The position numbers and the translations under genes are program-made. From contig BLAL01000274.1 in the NCBI GenBank assembly GCA_015698045.1, positions 1-64,000 of the forward strand: a stretch of 64,000 nt of DNA, read 5' to 3'. Every line of letters begins with the position of its first letter. Position 1 is the first letter of the stretch. Source of the DNA: Rhizophagus clarus. Taxonomy: Eukaryota; Glomeromycota; Glomeromycetes; Glomerales; Glomeraceae. The notes beneath the pieces were generated by a model that ran no database searches, was not told where the DNA came from, and saw nothing but the letters and a program-made list of their open reading frames with translations. Below, piece after piece: positions 34,807 through 47,124 of the stretch.

Positions 34807-36005
34807 TTTTTTTTTTTATTTTTAAAGTCACCGATAGTGCAGGGCTTTTATTAAAAAAAAACTGTACAGATAGATTCGTGATTTAAAAGCTACATTTGAC
34901 AGATAAAATTATTCACCCACCCCCACTCTAAGTTTTATATTGACCTATCAAAACCTGAACACTCGTCATACAACAGGAGCAACCGAATGACTGTCATCAA
35001 GTGACCAGTATTACCATGGTCATTGTGAAAGAAATGCCATCAGTACCATAATCGATCCTCCATAATCCCCACGAAGTATGCGGCCGAAACACCAGGGTAA
35101 AGGCGCGCAGACACGAATGCTGGAGAAAGCTTTCGAACTGGCTGGATATACTACCTGTGGATAATACCCATCTTAATGACAAATCAACCCGAAAAACCTC
35201 CTGAACCCAGCGCGGATATACCAAAAGAAAACTTAACTAATTAGCATAAACCAATCACATGACTTTGACCAGCCCAATTAGGAATCAACACATGTTAGCA
35301 AAATTCAAAACAAATCTTCCAACCATATTTCCTCTCCTTATTTGGATCAACAAACAAAACCCTAAAAAAGAAAGTTACACCAAACCACTAAAATACCGAT
35401 CAACATTCCAATACTCCCAGCCCCCCCAAAACAAAAAGAAAAATGAGAGACTAAAAGCTAAAATGTCAAAAGGCGAGAAACAAAAGACTAAAGGAAAGTC
35501 ATTAATACTTTCAGAAACCCAAAAGGAAAACTGTGGAAAAGAGGTAAAACACCAAATCACCACTTCTACATCCTTTTAAACGACCCCTAAGCAGGAAAAA
35601 GCAAGCGCCATTCCTGGCCATAAACAAAAACTTCAACTAACAGCTTCACTTTGTCTATCTCAACGCTTCCAAAACAAATAGTATTGACGAGAAACTCCTC
35701 TTTTAGGGTATTTAAGACCAGATAGCCCAGACGCTAACCTTACAAAAGTCTTCAGAAATACGAAAGGAACCTGGAGTTCGCAGTCATAAACCATTTCCTT
35801 GGTGAAGTTCATACCAAGCCAGTAGTTCCGCCAAAACTTGGTATTTTAGAACTAAACGAGTTTTAATAGACACGGCTAGGTCCCATAAAAAAGAAAACAT
35901 TACTTGAAAAGAGCCCAAGAAACTAAAAGCCCAAGCTTTCTTTAGCAACCTTCTGCTGGAAAAATGGCCAAGCGATCTGCAAGTGAGAAATTTAGTCGAT
36001 CATCC
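34807..36005 (-). mobile_element. Minus-strand poly(A) retroposon with 17-bp TSD
   Basis: A 1.2-kb insert begins on the plus strand with T11 (a poly(A) tail on the minus strand) and is flanked by exact 17-bp copies AAAATTAAATATTATAT at 34790-34806 and 36006-36022. Its composition is much less AT-rich than its host. Short open frames exist on both strands (minus 34997-35224; plus 35259-35579) but no domain is recognised. It is a retroposed transcript or SINE/LINE derivative within element E. Confidence 0.7.
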
Positions 36006-36232
36006 AAAATTAAATATTATATTTATAAAAAAATACATTTTTTATAATAATAATTTCAAAAACTCTTTCTGCTAATACGTTGAACCAAAATTCTGCAAAA
36101 ATTTTTTTTTTCAAAAATTTTTATTTTTCAACGTGTTTTCTGAAAATAAAATACATACAGACATAACTTCTTCAATAGAAACATGCTCATACAACACATA
36201 TGACGAGTTTGCAACACACTTTATTAATATGG

Positions 36233-36383
36233 GGTCTTTGCAATAGAAAGGTATAAAACTCAAAAAAAAATAAAAATTTAATTAATATTAAATTTACACT
36301 TATTTTAGTATAAAAAATATAATTGGCATATAAAGTAAATTTAAAAATTTTTTTGAGTTTCATACCTTTCTATTGCAAAGACC
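36233..36383. mobile_element. 151-bp MITE with about 37-bp TIRs
   Basis: GGTCTTTGCAATAGAAAGGT from 36233 is inverted at the right end (36383 inward), with matching continuing to ...AAACTCAAAAAAA on both arms; a single A/G change is seen. Flanks TTAATATG (left) and TTATATG (right) may be an 8-bp duplication with one base lost. Non-coding. Confidence 0.75.
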
Positions 36384-36694
36384 TTATATGTTTTTTAGGT
36401 CTTTTCGCGGCTCTGTAGCTATTAACCCGCACATATCACTTAACAAGACTAGAGCTAACAAGCTAAAGAAACCTTGACAACAAGAGCTATTTGAAAAGAC
36501 TGAAGGAATTAAACCAATAATATTACAGGCTACATAACACAAGCTCAACGACAAGATAGCAACTGTTATCTACTCTCACCTTTACACAGCTCTTGTGCTC
36601 TCAGAGTCTTAGTATCCCAAAAAAACAGGAGCCCCAAAAAAATGCAGATATAAACAAAGCGTCGACTACAACAAACCTGGCCATTACACAGGAG

Positions 36695-36774
36695 ATGGAT
36701 ATGGATACTTTATCACTTGCATAGCACCAATCAAATCCTGTCACACTGCCAACACATGCTGAGCTGACTCCTAA
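36695..36774 (+). pseudogene. LINE-like ORF1, 5' part
   Basis: The frame MDMDTLSLA, TAG, HQSNPVTLPTHAELTPN runs into the TAA target duplication of element A. Removing A (36775-52486) and one TAA restores an open frame into KGKGKKKNKNKK at 52490. The TAG replaces a likely Gln codon. The rest of the ORF is listed at 52490. Confidence 0.6.
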
Positions 36775-36779
36775 CACTA

Positions 36780-37200
36780 GTTAAAATCAATACTATTGGG
36801 TACATATCAGGTACCTGATATGTGTGAGATATGTGTGAGATATATGTGAGATATGTGTATGATATTTAATAATCTCACACATATCAGGTATCTGATATGT
36901 ACCCGTCAGATGCAGAAAAATAGTGATACATAGTATACACATCTCATACATATCTCATACATATTGGGTAGTTAGATATCAGTCATATATTGATCATATA
37001 TCATAGATTTATTGGGTACCCGATATTACTATAATAAATATTAGACACTTATCAGATACTGCTAATAAGTATCCTATATATACCTGATATGTATCCTATA
37101 TATAACTGAAATATATCAGATATTTATAATTTACTAATCAAACCTGAATATTAATAGGCACATATCAGACATAATTTTCGTATATATCAGATAACAATTA
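36780..37200. repeat. Sub-terminal repeats of element A, left
   Basis: Many copies, in both orientations, of GATATGTGTGAGATAT, TATCAGGTACCTGATATG, ATATCAGATA and GGTACCCGATATTA. This matches the right sub-terminal region and the terminus at 9990-10193. In plant CACTA elements such repeats bind the accessory protein. Confidence 0.75.
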
Positions 37201-38205
37201 TAATATTAATATTAATAAATTTATAATTTAAATACGCGTAATTTAAAGTAATTTAATTCATTTAATTATATGAAAGTTTTATTTATTTTAATTAATAATA
37301 AAAAAATTATACAAAAAATATTATAAAAAAAAATTCACTAAGTATTAGCAAAAGAAACGAAACGTCAATAAAAATTTTTTTTACGTTATAGTATTAATAT
37401 TAATATTAGTATAAAGGTTAGTAAAAGTAGAAAAGAAATGTCAATAAAAAGATATAAAATATAAGTATTAATGTTAGTGTTAATATTAGTAGAAGTATTA
37501 GTAGAAGTATTAGTAAAAGAAAAGGAATAAAATGTTTAATAGTAGAATATAGAAGTATTAGTAAAAGAAAAGGAATAAAATGTTTAATAGTAGAATATTG
37601 TTAGTGGAAATGTTAGTAAAAGGAAACATGTTAGAAAAATATATTAATAAGAGTAATAAGAATAATATTATGGAAAAAAAAACTCCATACCTTTGTATTT
37701 ATTTTTAGATAAACAATATATTTTCTATTTGTTTACACGGGCAAGTAAAAAAAAATCAATAGTAGAATGTTATTAGTTATAACATTAGTGAAAAGAAGAA
37801 ATACATTAGAAAAATATATTAATAAAAGTATTAAGAATAACATGATAATAGAAAAAAAAATTTCAATAAAAAATACCTTTATAAAATATTTAAAGAGAGA
37901 AAAAGTTTTTTGGTAAAAAAAAAAAAAAATACGGAGATAAATAAATAATTTATGCAATTACATGATCAACAAAATTATCAAATTTTATTGGTTATTTGAT
38001 AATTATTCGGTTTTATATACTAATTATGCTGCAAATTTTTATCTTTTTTTTTGCAAAGTCAAAATATTATAACATTTTATGATCAATTATTTGTTGATAA
38101 AGCAATAAAATGTAACATGCTTCTAAGTTCTACTAACAGCCACAAATCGGTCACCTATCAGTTACCTATCGGTTACCTGAATATTATTGATAAATAGGCT
38201 GAATA
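37201..38205. other. Element A interior, left side
   Basis: AT-rich, with short tandem repeats of GAAGTATTAGTAAAAGAAAA and GGAATAAAATGTTTAATAGT at about 37490-37640 and similar units to 37830. No gene. Ends at the TA target of element B. Confidence 0.5.
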
Positions 38206-39199
38206 CCGTAAAATCGTGAAAATAAGCACCCCTCGAAAATAAGCACCCCTGTCGATTTGCAACAGCATTCGTAAAAAATTAAAAATAAGCACCCCTCATA
38301 AGCACCCCCAAAAATTGAAATTGCTATTAATTTGTAATACGTGAAAAAAAGTTTTTTTCTTAAAAAAAAATTCACCGGTAATTTTTATTTAAAAATATTA
38401 CTGGTATTAAATATTTTATTTTTAAATTTTATAAGAAACAGCTTTAAAGAGAACGTACTTCGGCTCTAAAACGGAAATATGGTAAGTATAAAAGGGGAGC
38501 TCATAAATTTACTTAAAGAAACGAACATTAACTTCTTTTGCAATTATTTTTGTAGAAAAGTTTTTTAGGATATAGTCTGTAAAATAGAATATAGTAGGTA
38601 TGAGGAGGAAACTTCGGCATTTTGTTTAAGAAACTTCACTAATATTTCTTTTTGTGTAATTTTTTGTAGGAAATACATTTTTATCAGCTTTGCAATTTAC
38701 GACTTGTGACGGGGTTAAAATTGCAACAATTTATTGAGAAATAAACTGATAAGAATTTTAATTGTCAACAATTTCAGTACTATCATCTAGTTTGTCTAAA
38801 TTTTCTTCTTCAATTTCTGCAATTAATTTGTCAATTTCTTCGTAAACCATATCATCTTCAGATCCGTCTAACATATTTGAAATAGCACATTTTTTAAAAG
38901 AATTAAAGATAATTTGATCAGAAATAGCATCCCATGAACGCTTGACCCAGCCACATACATCACTAATTCTTGCTCTTTTCAAATTACTGGCTTCTGTTTC
39001 ACCAGCACCACCTTGACACATCCATTCATGCCATTCTTTTCGCATATTATCTTTGAAAGGCTTATTTATTGATACGTCCAATAGTTGGCATATACTAGTT
39101 AGTCCTGCAGGAATAACGGCTAAGTGAAAATCATGCTGTTTAAACTTGTCTTTTACACTTTCTTCCAAATGACCCCGGAAAGAATCATACACCCACAGG

Positions 39200-39840
39200 T
39201 CGAATGAAAAAAAATCGTCAAAAATCGGCAGTCTGATTTTTAACCGATTTTTGGATATATTTGTCTGATTTGTGGCTTTTTAAAGCCGATTTTATGGTGC
39301 GAATTGTTTGTGATCGGAAATACGTTATTTATGAACAAAAAATCGGAATGCCGATTTTGGCAGATTTTGCGAAAATCGGCATTCCGATTTTAAAATAAAC
39401 ATGTCGATAGCTAAAAATAAGACTGCCGGTTTATAGCTATATTTGTCCTATTTATGGCATTTTGCTGCCGATTTTATGGCACGTATTGTTGGCAATCGGA
39501 AATTCTTTTATTTTTATCGACATAAATCGGAATACTGTTTTAAAATTATAATTGCCGATTCTCGCAAAATCAGAACGCCGATTTTTAAATAATCATGCCA
39601 AATCTCCTAAAATCGGATTGCCAAGTTTAATTCAGTATAAACATTTCAAAAATAGTTTATGCCGATTTATATATCAGATCTTTCTATTATCGATTTTCTC
39701 ATAATTCATAATTACTATTATTGTCCAGTTTTTTAGCTCGGTATAAACATTTCAAAAATAGTTTATGCCGATTTATATATCGGATCTTTCTATTATCGAT
39801 TTTCTCGTAATTCATAATTACTATTATTGTCCAGTTTTAT
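39200..39840. repeat. Sub-terminal repeats of C, left, plus 106-bp tandem duplication
   Basis: Repeated AATCGGCATTCCGATTTT-like motifs occur at 39210-39610. A 106-bp unit starting GTATAAACATTTCAAAAATA is duplicated (39635 and 39741) with about two differences. Confidence 0.8.
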
Positions 39841-40225
39841 TTTATTTTTCCATTTTCGATAATTGATTTATATTTAATATTTAATATGTATGATATATAA
39901 TATGTATGCTATTATTTTATAATATATACTGCAATTTATGATATATTTATTATTATTATATTATTATATTGTCCATATTATTATTATTATATTACTATAT
40001 TGTTCTTATTATTATATTATTATTATGTATAGAATGTTTATATAAAATATATTAAAATCATATTTATCTCGTCATGTTACTTATAAATGGCTATAAAATA
40101 ACCAGTGCTCTAAAAAAGAGATTAATAGGATAGAAACGATATTAGAGAGTTAATTTATAAACAACGGAATTTAAATCACTCAAAATACAAGCAGTTGATT
40201 TTAAATGATGAAACAAATACCTAAA
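39841..40225. other. AT-rich spacer in element C
   Basis: Contains imperfect ATTATTATATTATTATATT simple repeats (39945-40030). It holds the 3' flank of the partner gene; no other feature is seen. Confidence 0.5.
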
Positions 40226-42275
40226 TTATGTACGTCTTCTGATATCGACCGGTACTTCTAAGTAAAAGGGACCTTGGTGCTCATCTACTTCTAAATTACC
40301 ATTATTATCATCGTTTTGTTCTTCATTAGTTCCATCATTTTTATCAGCATTACCATTATTGCCATCATCGTTATTATCACCATTACCATTATTGTCATCA
40401 TCGTTATTATCATCATTACCATTATTATCATCATCGTTATTATCACCGTCGTTATCCTCATCATCATCATCATCATCAGATTCTGGTTCAATCCACTTTG
40501 ATGATATCCACCAATTAGCCATGTCTTGTGTTGGTCTGCTTTTTTTATCGATATCGTCTAGACGGTAACATTTGCGACTTAACCTGGTTCCAATGCTTAC
40601 TCTGATCTCGTCCGCTCGAAATAAGATTCTTTTAACCTAATGATAAATTTATAACTTATTAGCATAAACGCCTATGTTTTAAACTTTCGCAACTTTACGT
40701 ACTCTAGAAGACCTCCACTCCTTATTGTGAATCTTAATTACAGAATTTGTACTTATCAACCTTCCTGATCTTATGTTATCGTTACGCTCTTCATTTGCCA
40801 GAACTTCGTCTTCAGTAGACCATTCATCCGAATGGACTTCTGCGGTATTTACTGCCTTTTCGCAATCTTTAATAAATACTTCCCTAGTCATATTTTCAGG
40901 ATGACAATCATCTAGAATGCTGTCTTGCGTGAAGATCATGTGTTGGAGACCTTTGCATCTTCTTGTCATTTTCTATTAAAGAGTAAATTAAAATAATTAA
41001 TAGATTATATACATTGTCATTTTAAATAATGAATTTCACACCTGATCTCTCCTCGACGTCATGTGTTGCCATTTATTGTGTTCATCTATCTTACCCTCCT
41101 TTTTTAATTTCCAAATCTCCCGCCGTGATTTGTGTAGCTGTTTTATTACTTTTAAAAGTTCTGTATCGTATACCTCTAATGAAGGAGGCATCGCTGCTTT
41201 GACGGCTGGTAGAAGCTTCTTATTTATCGACTTTTTTTGTTTACTAAATGTCTTTGACGTGTCGAAAAGAATCGACGAATCGAGGTTGTTTATAATATGA
41301 ATTACCTCATCCTATTTAATATAACACTTATTTTTTAACGATCAATACAAAAGAGAAATATTTAATAAAATAAAGATATATTTACATGAACGGTTTTTTT
41401 GAAATTTTTATCAGTTATTGGAGGAAGGGCACGCCGATTCTCTCTGGACAGAACTGGGGATAGGCTTCTATTTCTTGGTCCTTCACTCGTTCTTTCTTCT
41501 GTTAGCACTTCCACACGTTTGGTAAGATTTGAAATCATGCTTCTTAATTCGCTGACTTTTCTGTTGTTAGCACCTATTATAAATCAGTATTTAATATAAA
41601 TCATTTAGTATAAAAAATTTTACGTGCAAGTAAGTAAAGAAACGTGAAAGAAATACTACCGCTCGCTGGAGGTGAAGAAGAAGGAATTGTTAAAGATAGA
41701 TCAGTTAAAGATCCTATAACAATAACGTTAAATTGGTATAGTATAAGTAAAATGAAATTTAATTAGCACTAATATAAAACAATATTACTTTTTGTAATTG
41801 ATCTCCCTCTAGAGACATTTTGATAGTTTCGATTATGTTGAGATTGATAGCGTGATTGATGTCGATGAGGGGAATGAGAGCGAGATCGAGATCGATGTTG
41901 ATGGGAACGAGAATGATGGGAACGATGAGGGGAGCGAGATCGACGTTGATGAGAATGAGAATGATGGGAACGATGAGGGGAGCGAGAGCGATGGGAATGC
42001 GATCGTTAGGAACGATGAGGGGAGCGAGAGCGATGGGAACGCGATCGTTGGGATTCGGAATGATAATAACGAGATTTGGATCGAGATGGGCGAGATCGAG
42101 GTTGACGAGTCGTTGAGCGAGATTTTGAGCGACTACGAGATCGATTAATATGAGTTTGATGCCGAGATTGACGAGATTGGGAACGGGAACTAGATTCATT
42201 TCATTGAGATCTAATATGAGGATGAGAGCCATCACGAGAAATAGGAATTAAATTTAAAGGTTTGAATTTTCTCAT
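40226..42275 (-). pseudogene. CACTA-associated partner gene of element C (RS-rich)
   Basis: Six exons read on the minus strand. Exon 1 starts MRKFKPLNLIPISRDGSHPH and has an in-frame TGA (42203-42201), then a long Arg/Ser region (SRSKSRS, RSHRSRSPHRS). A short exon (about 41724-41660) follows. The next carries KVSELRSMISNLTKRVEVL, a probable short coiled coil. Exon 4 has DEVIHIINNLDSS and KLLPAVKAAM. Exon 5 has KMTRRCKGLQH, HSDEWSTEDE and NKEWRSSR (ends 40702). Exon 6 (from 40636) has MANWWISSKWIEPES, an Asp/Asn run and a stop at 40226. The KLLP, HS(D/E)EW, WRSS and NW blocks, and introns before DEV, before KMTRR and after WRSS, match the gene at 8361-9556. The role is unknown; the RS-rich front and basic patches suggest nucleic-acid or spliceosome contact. 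Apart from the single TGA it looks intact. Confidence 0.6.
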
Positions 42276-43949
42276 TATGATATTTGATAATTTGATAATT
42301 TAAAGATTAAACAAGAAACAAAGGCTCTATATATAACCGTTACTTACGTCTTCTGAACCATTTTCGTTATTGTCTGATTAAAATAAAAGATAGATTAAAT
42401 TAATAAGACTCGTTATCATTTAATAAAATATATCGCTATCAATATTAATTAAAATAAATCAATAAATTAAATAAACTTGATATTATATCGCTTTCAATTA
42501 ATTAAAATGTATTATTTAAAATAATCAGTAAACTACATTAATTAAATTAAGATAAATCAATCAATATTTAAATATATCAGTAAACTAGATATTATATCAC
42601 TATCAATTAATTAAAATATATCAATAAACTAAATATTATAGCGTTATCAATTAATAGAATATATCAATAAATTAATTAAAATATATCAGTAAACAATTAA
42701 TAATTAAAAATATCAATAAATTAATTAAAATATATCAATAAAGTATATCAATGAATTAATTAAAATATATTAATAAACTAAATATTATATCATTATCATA
42801 AATAACATGTCCAAATTAGTAATAACACATTTGAAGCTTGATAAAGTTATACTTACGGAAGCTGGTTTTTCCGACAGGAAATATAATTGGCGAAAAGAAA
42901 TATGCTTACTTTGTTAAGCCGATGAAAATAAGGCGAAAAATAAGGCGAAAAATATCGTCAACCATTAACGAAAAAAATGAAAGGCAACAAAGAAAATTTG
43001 TTGCATCGTACTAAAACGTGGAGAAAAAAGAAAGAAAGCGTGGTAAACGTACGCAAATGTACCATACTCACGAGCAAATTTATAGTAAACGTAAACAAAT
43101 TGGAAATCACCGATTTGTAGAACGTGCATGGTAAACGCGGTAAACGCAAACAAACTTTATAGCTCCTGCCAATCACGTCGGGTGACATTTATGCACTATC
43201 TAGTCACGTGGTATTAACAAACTGTACGTCTGTGCCAACTGCCAAGGGCAAAAGAAGAATTAAAGATTTATTAAAACAATTCTATTAATTAACAAGTAAT
43301 TTTAACCATGACTGATTGTTAGAATAAACGTATATATGCTATAACTCAACGTATTATTGTAAGCGACTCAATAAAAGATAAAATAATAAATATTTGATAT
43401 CTCGTTAACAGCTTTAAATGATACTGATGTACTAGAAATTGACGACTTGAAAGAAAATATATAAAAAAAAATGAAATATAGTTTTTCCTAATTTTTGATA
43501 TATTCGAAAGAATAGGCCAAGTGTTAAATTTTGATGTTGTTGCAGTTGCGAACAACTAAGACACTTTTTTTATAACTCTCGCATTTTGATCTGTGAATAG
43601 GAAATTGCTACATCTCTACTTAAATTATTTGGATCTTTCGAATTCGTGATGATATATGAGATTTATTAGTAAGTCGATTGACATGTTTCAAGAATTGGAT
43701 TAATTGAATTTGAAAAAATTTTCTAGTATAATTATACCCCTTAATACCAAATTTAATTAGAGAATTAGCAAAAATAAAATTATATTTTAGTATTTGATAA
43801 AATACATTGGTCTTGACATCATTGTCATGTGTTATTATCAAAATAGCTTAATTACCAAGCTGTGCCTTGACAAAAATGGACCAAGAATTGGGATTGCCGA
43901 ACCAATTAGATTGATTTGCAATTCCTTAAAAAAAAAAAAAAAAAAAAAA
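42276..43949. promoter_or_regulatory. Divergent promoter region of element C
   Basis: A 1.67-kb spacer between the two divergent genes. At 42400-42790 it has many degenerate units of ATATCAATAAATTAATTAAA. An A20+ tract (43928-43950) abuts the transposase ATG. GATCAGATTCGCG-type repeats as in element D are not seen. Confidence 0.5.
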
Positions 43950-46900
43950 ATGTCAGAATCTCTAGATACAAGAACCAGAACCAAAGTGCATTGTTTCTGT
44001 AAAGAATGTAACGGTAAATTGGTTGATCCAAGGACTAAACTAAAACATGAGTTAAAATATAAATTAAAATCTAATGCGAATAATAATTTTGGTAACAATT
44101 ATCAAGAAGGTTCTTCAAATGTTATATCATCTGATGCTGTTGATGAAGATGTAATGGAATGCGACCCAATACAAGGGATAAATGATACATCACCTGATAT
44201 AACTGAACAATTATCCGAAGATATTGAACCATTACTCACAAGAAACTATTTCTTTTTAACAAAGAAGACACCTATACATGAATCGGCAAAACATCGAACG
44301 ATAAAAAAAGGAAAAATATCCGATCTTGTTCTTGAAAATTTATTATTGGATAATGTAAGAAACGAGAATGATCAAGACGGGGATTCTGAAGATGATGACG
44401 ATAAAAATGGAGATACTGAAGATAGCGATTCTAATTATTCCGATGATTATGAAGATGATGACGATGAGGAAGTCAATTTTGCATCAACAGATTTCGATGA
44501 CGGCGAACCAATTCTTCCTAACATTAACATTAATGATAATTATACTTGGACTATTTTGTGAATATTACAATATCAACAACGATTTAAACTTTCCAATGTA
44601 GCTATAGATTCTTTGTTCAAGTTCTTAAGATTTTTTCTTTTGACAATAGATGAAAATAAATTTTCATCTTTTCCTTCCTCTTTATATATGGCTAAAAAGG
44701 TGTTGGGGATATCCACAACGATAATTAAATATGCAGCCTGTGACAGATGTCACAAATTGTATGATATAAAAGAATTATTAGACAATACTGAAATACCAAC
44801 TTGCAGTTTTGTAAACTATCCAAATCACAGAATAGAACGATTTCGACAACAATGCAATAACCCTCTATTAACGAAAATAGATAGTAATAATAGTAGTAAT
44901 AATCCCATTTTCCGTCCGATAATGACATTCCCGTTAATAAATATTAAGCAACAATTGACCCTTTTTTTTAATCGCAAAAATTTTGAAATGTCATGTCGGA
45001 AGTGGTCAGAAAGGAAAACCGGAACTGAAGCTTTATTCGATATCTATGATGGTAGGGTCTGGAAAAGTTTTACAGATGATGATGGTGCGCTGTTTTTTAC
45101 AAAAGAATTTGCCGATACTCATATCGGATTAATGTTAAATATGGATTGGTTCCAGCCATTCGTAAATTCACAATATTCTGTTGGTGTGATTTATGCCGTT
45201 TTTTGTAATTTGCCGCGTAATGAACGCTTCAAGCTACACAATATTCTCACACTAGCAGTAATGCCTGGTCCGAAAGAACCAAGCCAACATGAAATTAACA
45301 ATTATTTGTATCCGATCGTTAACCAGTTAAATCGTTTGTGGAATGGCTATTTTATAAAAACAAATGAACACAACAATGGTCGATTTGTCCGTGGTACAAT
45401 CATTGGCTGTTCTAGCAACGTCCCTGCGTCTCGGAAATTATGTGGTTTCATCTCGGCTCGTATTGCATGCTACCGATGTTACAAATCGGCAAATTTTATA
45501 AACAATCAACCAAATTTTGGGGGGTTTGCAGATTTAGACGACTGGTTTGTTGAGCGAGATATTAATGAAATAAGAGAAAAAGCAAGTGAGTGGAAACAAT
45601 GTGCAACTGAAGAAGCACGAAGAGCCCATGTCTCTGAACATCATGTTCGCTGGTCGGAGATATACCGCTTGCTTTATTTTAATCCTGTTCGCTTTTGCGT
45701 GGTTGATCCTATGCATTGCCTTTTTCTCGGTGTTGCGAAATGGATCGTAACGAAACTCTGAATAGGCGAAGGTATATTAAATAACGAAAAGCTCAAAATT
45801 ATGCAAGAGAGAGCTGACATGATAAAGTTCCCAAGTGACCTTGGACGCCGTCCTGTCAGAATAGCTACCGGTGAAGGATTCTCAAGTTTCACGGCGGACA
45901 TGTGGAAAACCTTCATGTTAATTTTTGCAATACCTATCACATGGAGTTTCCTTGGATACATCGACCGAAAAATTCTTGCATATTTCATACGCGCTTGCAA
46001 GATCTTAACAAACCGAGAGCTACAAAAAAATATGTTAAATGAAGCGTTTACAAGACTGATAGAGATGAACAAATTAATTGAACAAAAATATGGTCAAGAA
46101 AAAATAAGTCCTAATCTGCATCTCTGTCTCCATATCTGTGAATGCGCATTAGACTATGGTCCTTTGTCCTCATTCTGGTGTTATAGCTTTGAACGGATGA
46201 ACGGAATTTTAGGTACGTGATTTAATTTTTCCGATTTGAAAATCGCAATGTTATTAATTATTTTTAAAAATTGTAGGTTCTTATAATAATAGCAGACGTA
46301 ATATTGAACCTGAACTACTAAGAATTATGTCCGAAAATACAATCCTTCAATACTTCCTCTCAAATTGTGACAACGATCACTTATTTTCCTCCTTGGAGAT
46401 AATAGAACCAAGAAAATCTGTTGGCAGCTTGGCTGCACTTGATGATTTTGCGAGCGATGAGTATCAAAATTTTATAAGACTATCTCTTATTGAGGAAGAT
46501 TCGGCTTATGGAACGAAATGTTTTCCTGGGTTGCTAATGAAACCGCGCAAAGAAACTACCCTTCCAAACCAAATTTTGGACCTACTGGTAGAATTTTATA
46601 ATAGTTTGTATAATGATTATTTTTTCATCTCCATCTACTCTATAATAGGTTCAAATAACGGTACTGTCGTAAACCCTAGAATTATACAATATGGGAGAAT
46701 AAGAATTGGGGCGGACATATATGGTTCTGTTCAGGCTGCTCGTCACGAAAAATCCTCATATATATTAGCTCGATTTGTACATTATGATGGATCGATCGAT
46801 GTTTATCCCGGTCAAGTACAATTTTATTTTGAGCATACTATTCATTTAAATAGTTCACGATCATTAACCCATTCATTAGCGTTAGTCAAATGGTACAAAC

Positions 46901-47124
46901 CGGTTCAAGATCATAGTACAAGATATTATTGCCAAGTAGATAATGACATAAAATCATGTAATATGGAATTATGGACAAATGAGTTTTATGATATGAGAAG
47001 AGACAGTATTATACCCATACATCATATAATAGGAAAATTCATTAAATGTAATTTTGATACTGGGACGAGAAAAACAAAAGAATATATGGCTGTGATTCCT
47101 TTAAATAAAAAAATTTCGTTTTAA
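43950..47124 (+). pseudogene. CACTA/Tnp2-type transposase of element C, two in-frame TGA
   Basis: Exons 43950-46212 and 46277-47124 (intron GTACGT...TTGTAG) stay in one frame over 1037 codons but contain TGA at 44559-44561 and 45759-45761. The first follows YTWTIL where element D has LW, i.e. TGG to TGA; the second follows VAKWIVTKL. N-terminal CFCKECNG..VDPRT...H, DIYDGRVWKSF, CSSNVPASRKLCG, CYRCYKS, VDPMHCLFLGVAKW, FERMNGILG and the second-exon start SYNNSRRNIEPEL match the enzyme at 4904-8042 block by block. The Asp seen in D's SSDIPA is Asn here (SSNVPA). No frameshift is present, so inactivation is recent or the codons are read through. Confidence 0.85.

Noticed and set aside
34997-35579. 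Minus ORF of 75 codons and plus ORF of 106 codons in the retroposon
   Set aside because: Possible, but no domain, no splice support and no homologue in the window; described within the retroposon only.
40291-40568. Ile/Met- or Ser/Leu-rich ORFs
   Set aside because: Shadows of the Asp/Asn codon repeat at the end of the C partner gene.
41759-42235. ORFs on both strands at the RS-rich exon of the C partner gene
   Set aside because: Shadows of TCTCG/CGAGA repeats; the Arg/Ser frame connects by consistent splice phases to the conserved exons.
44559-45761. Programmed TGA recoding (e.g. selenocysteine or Trp) in the C transposase
   Set aside because: No supporting RNA element is seen and the same DNA shows other decay; kept only as a remote alternative.
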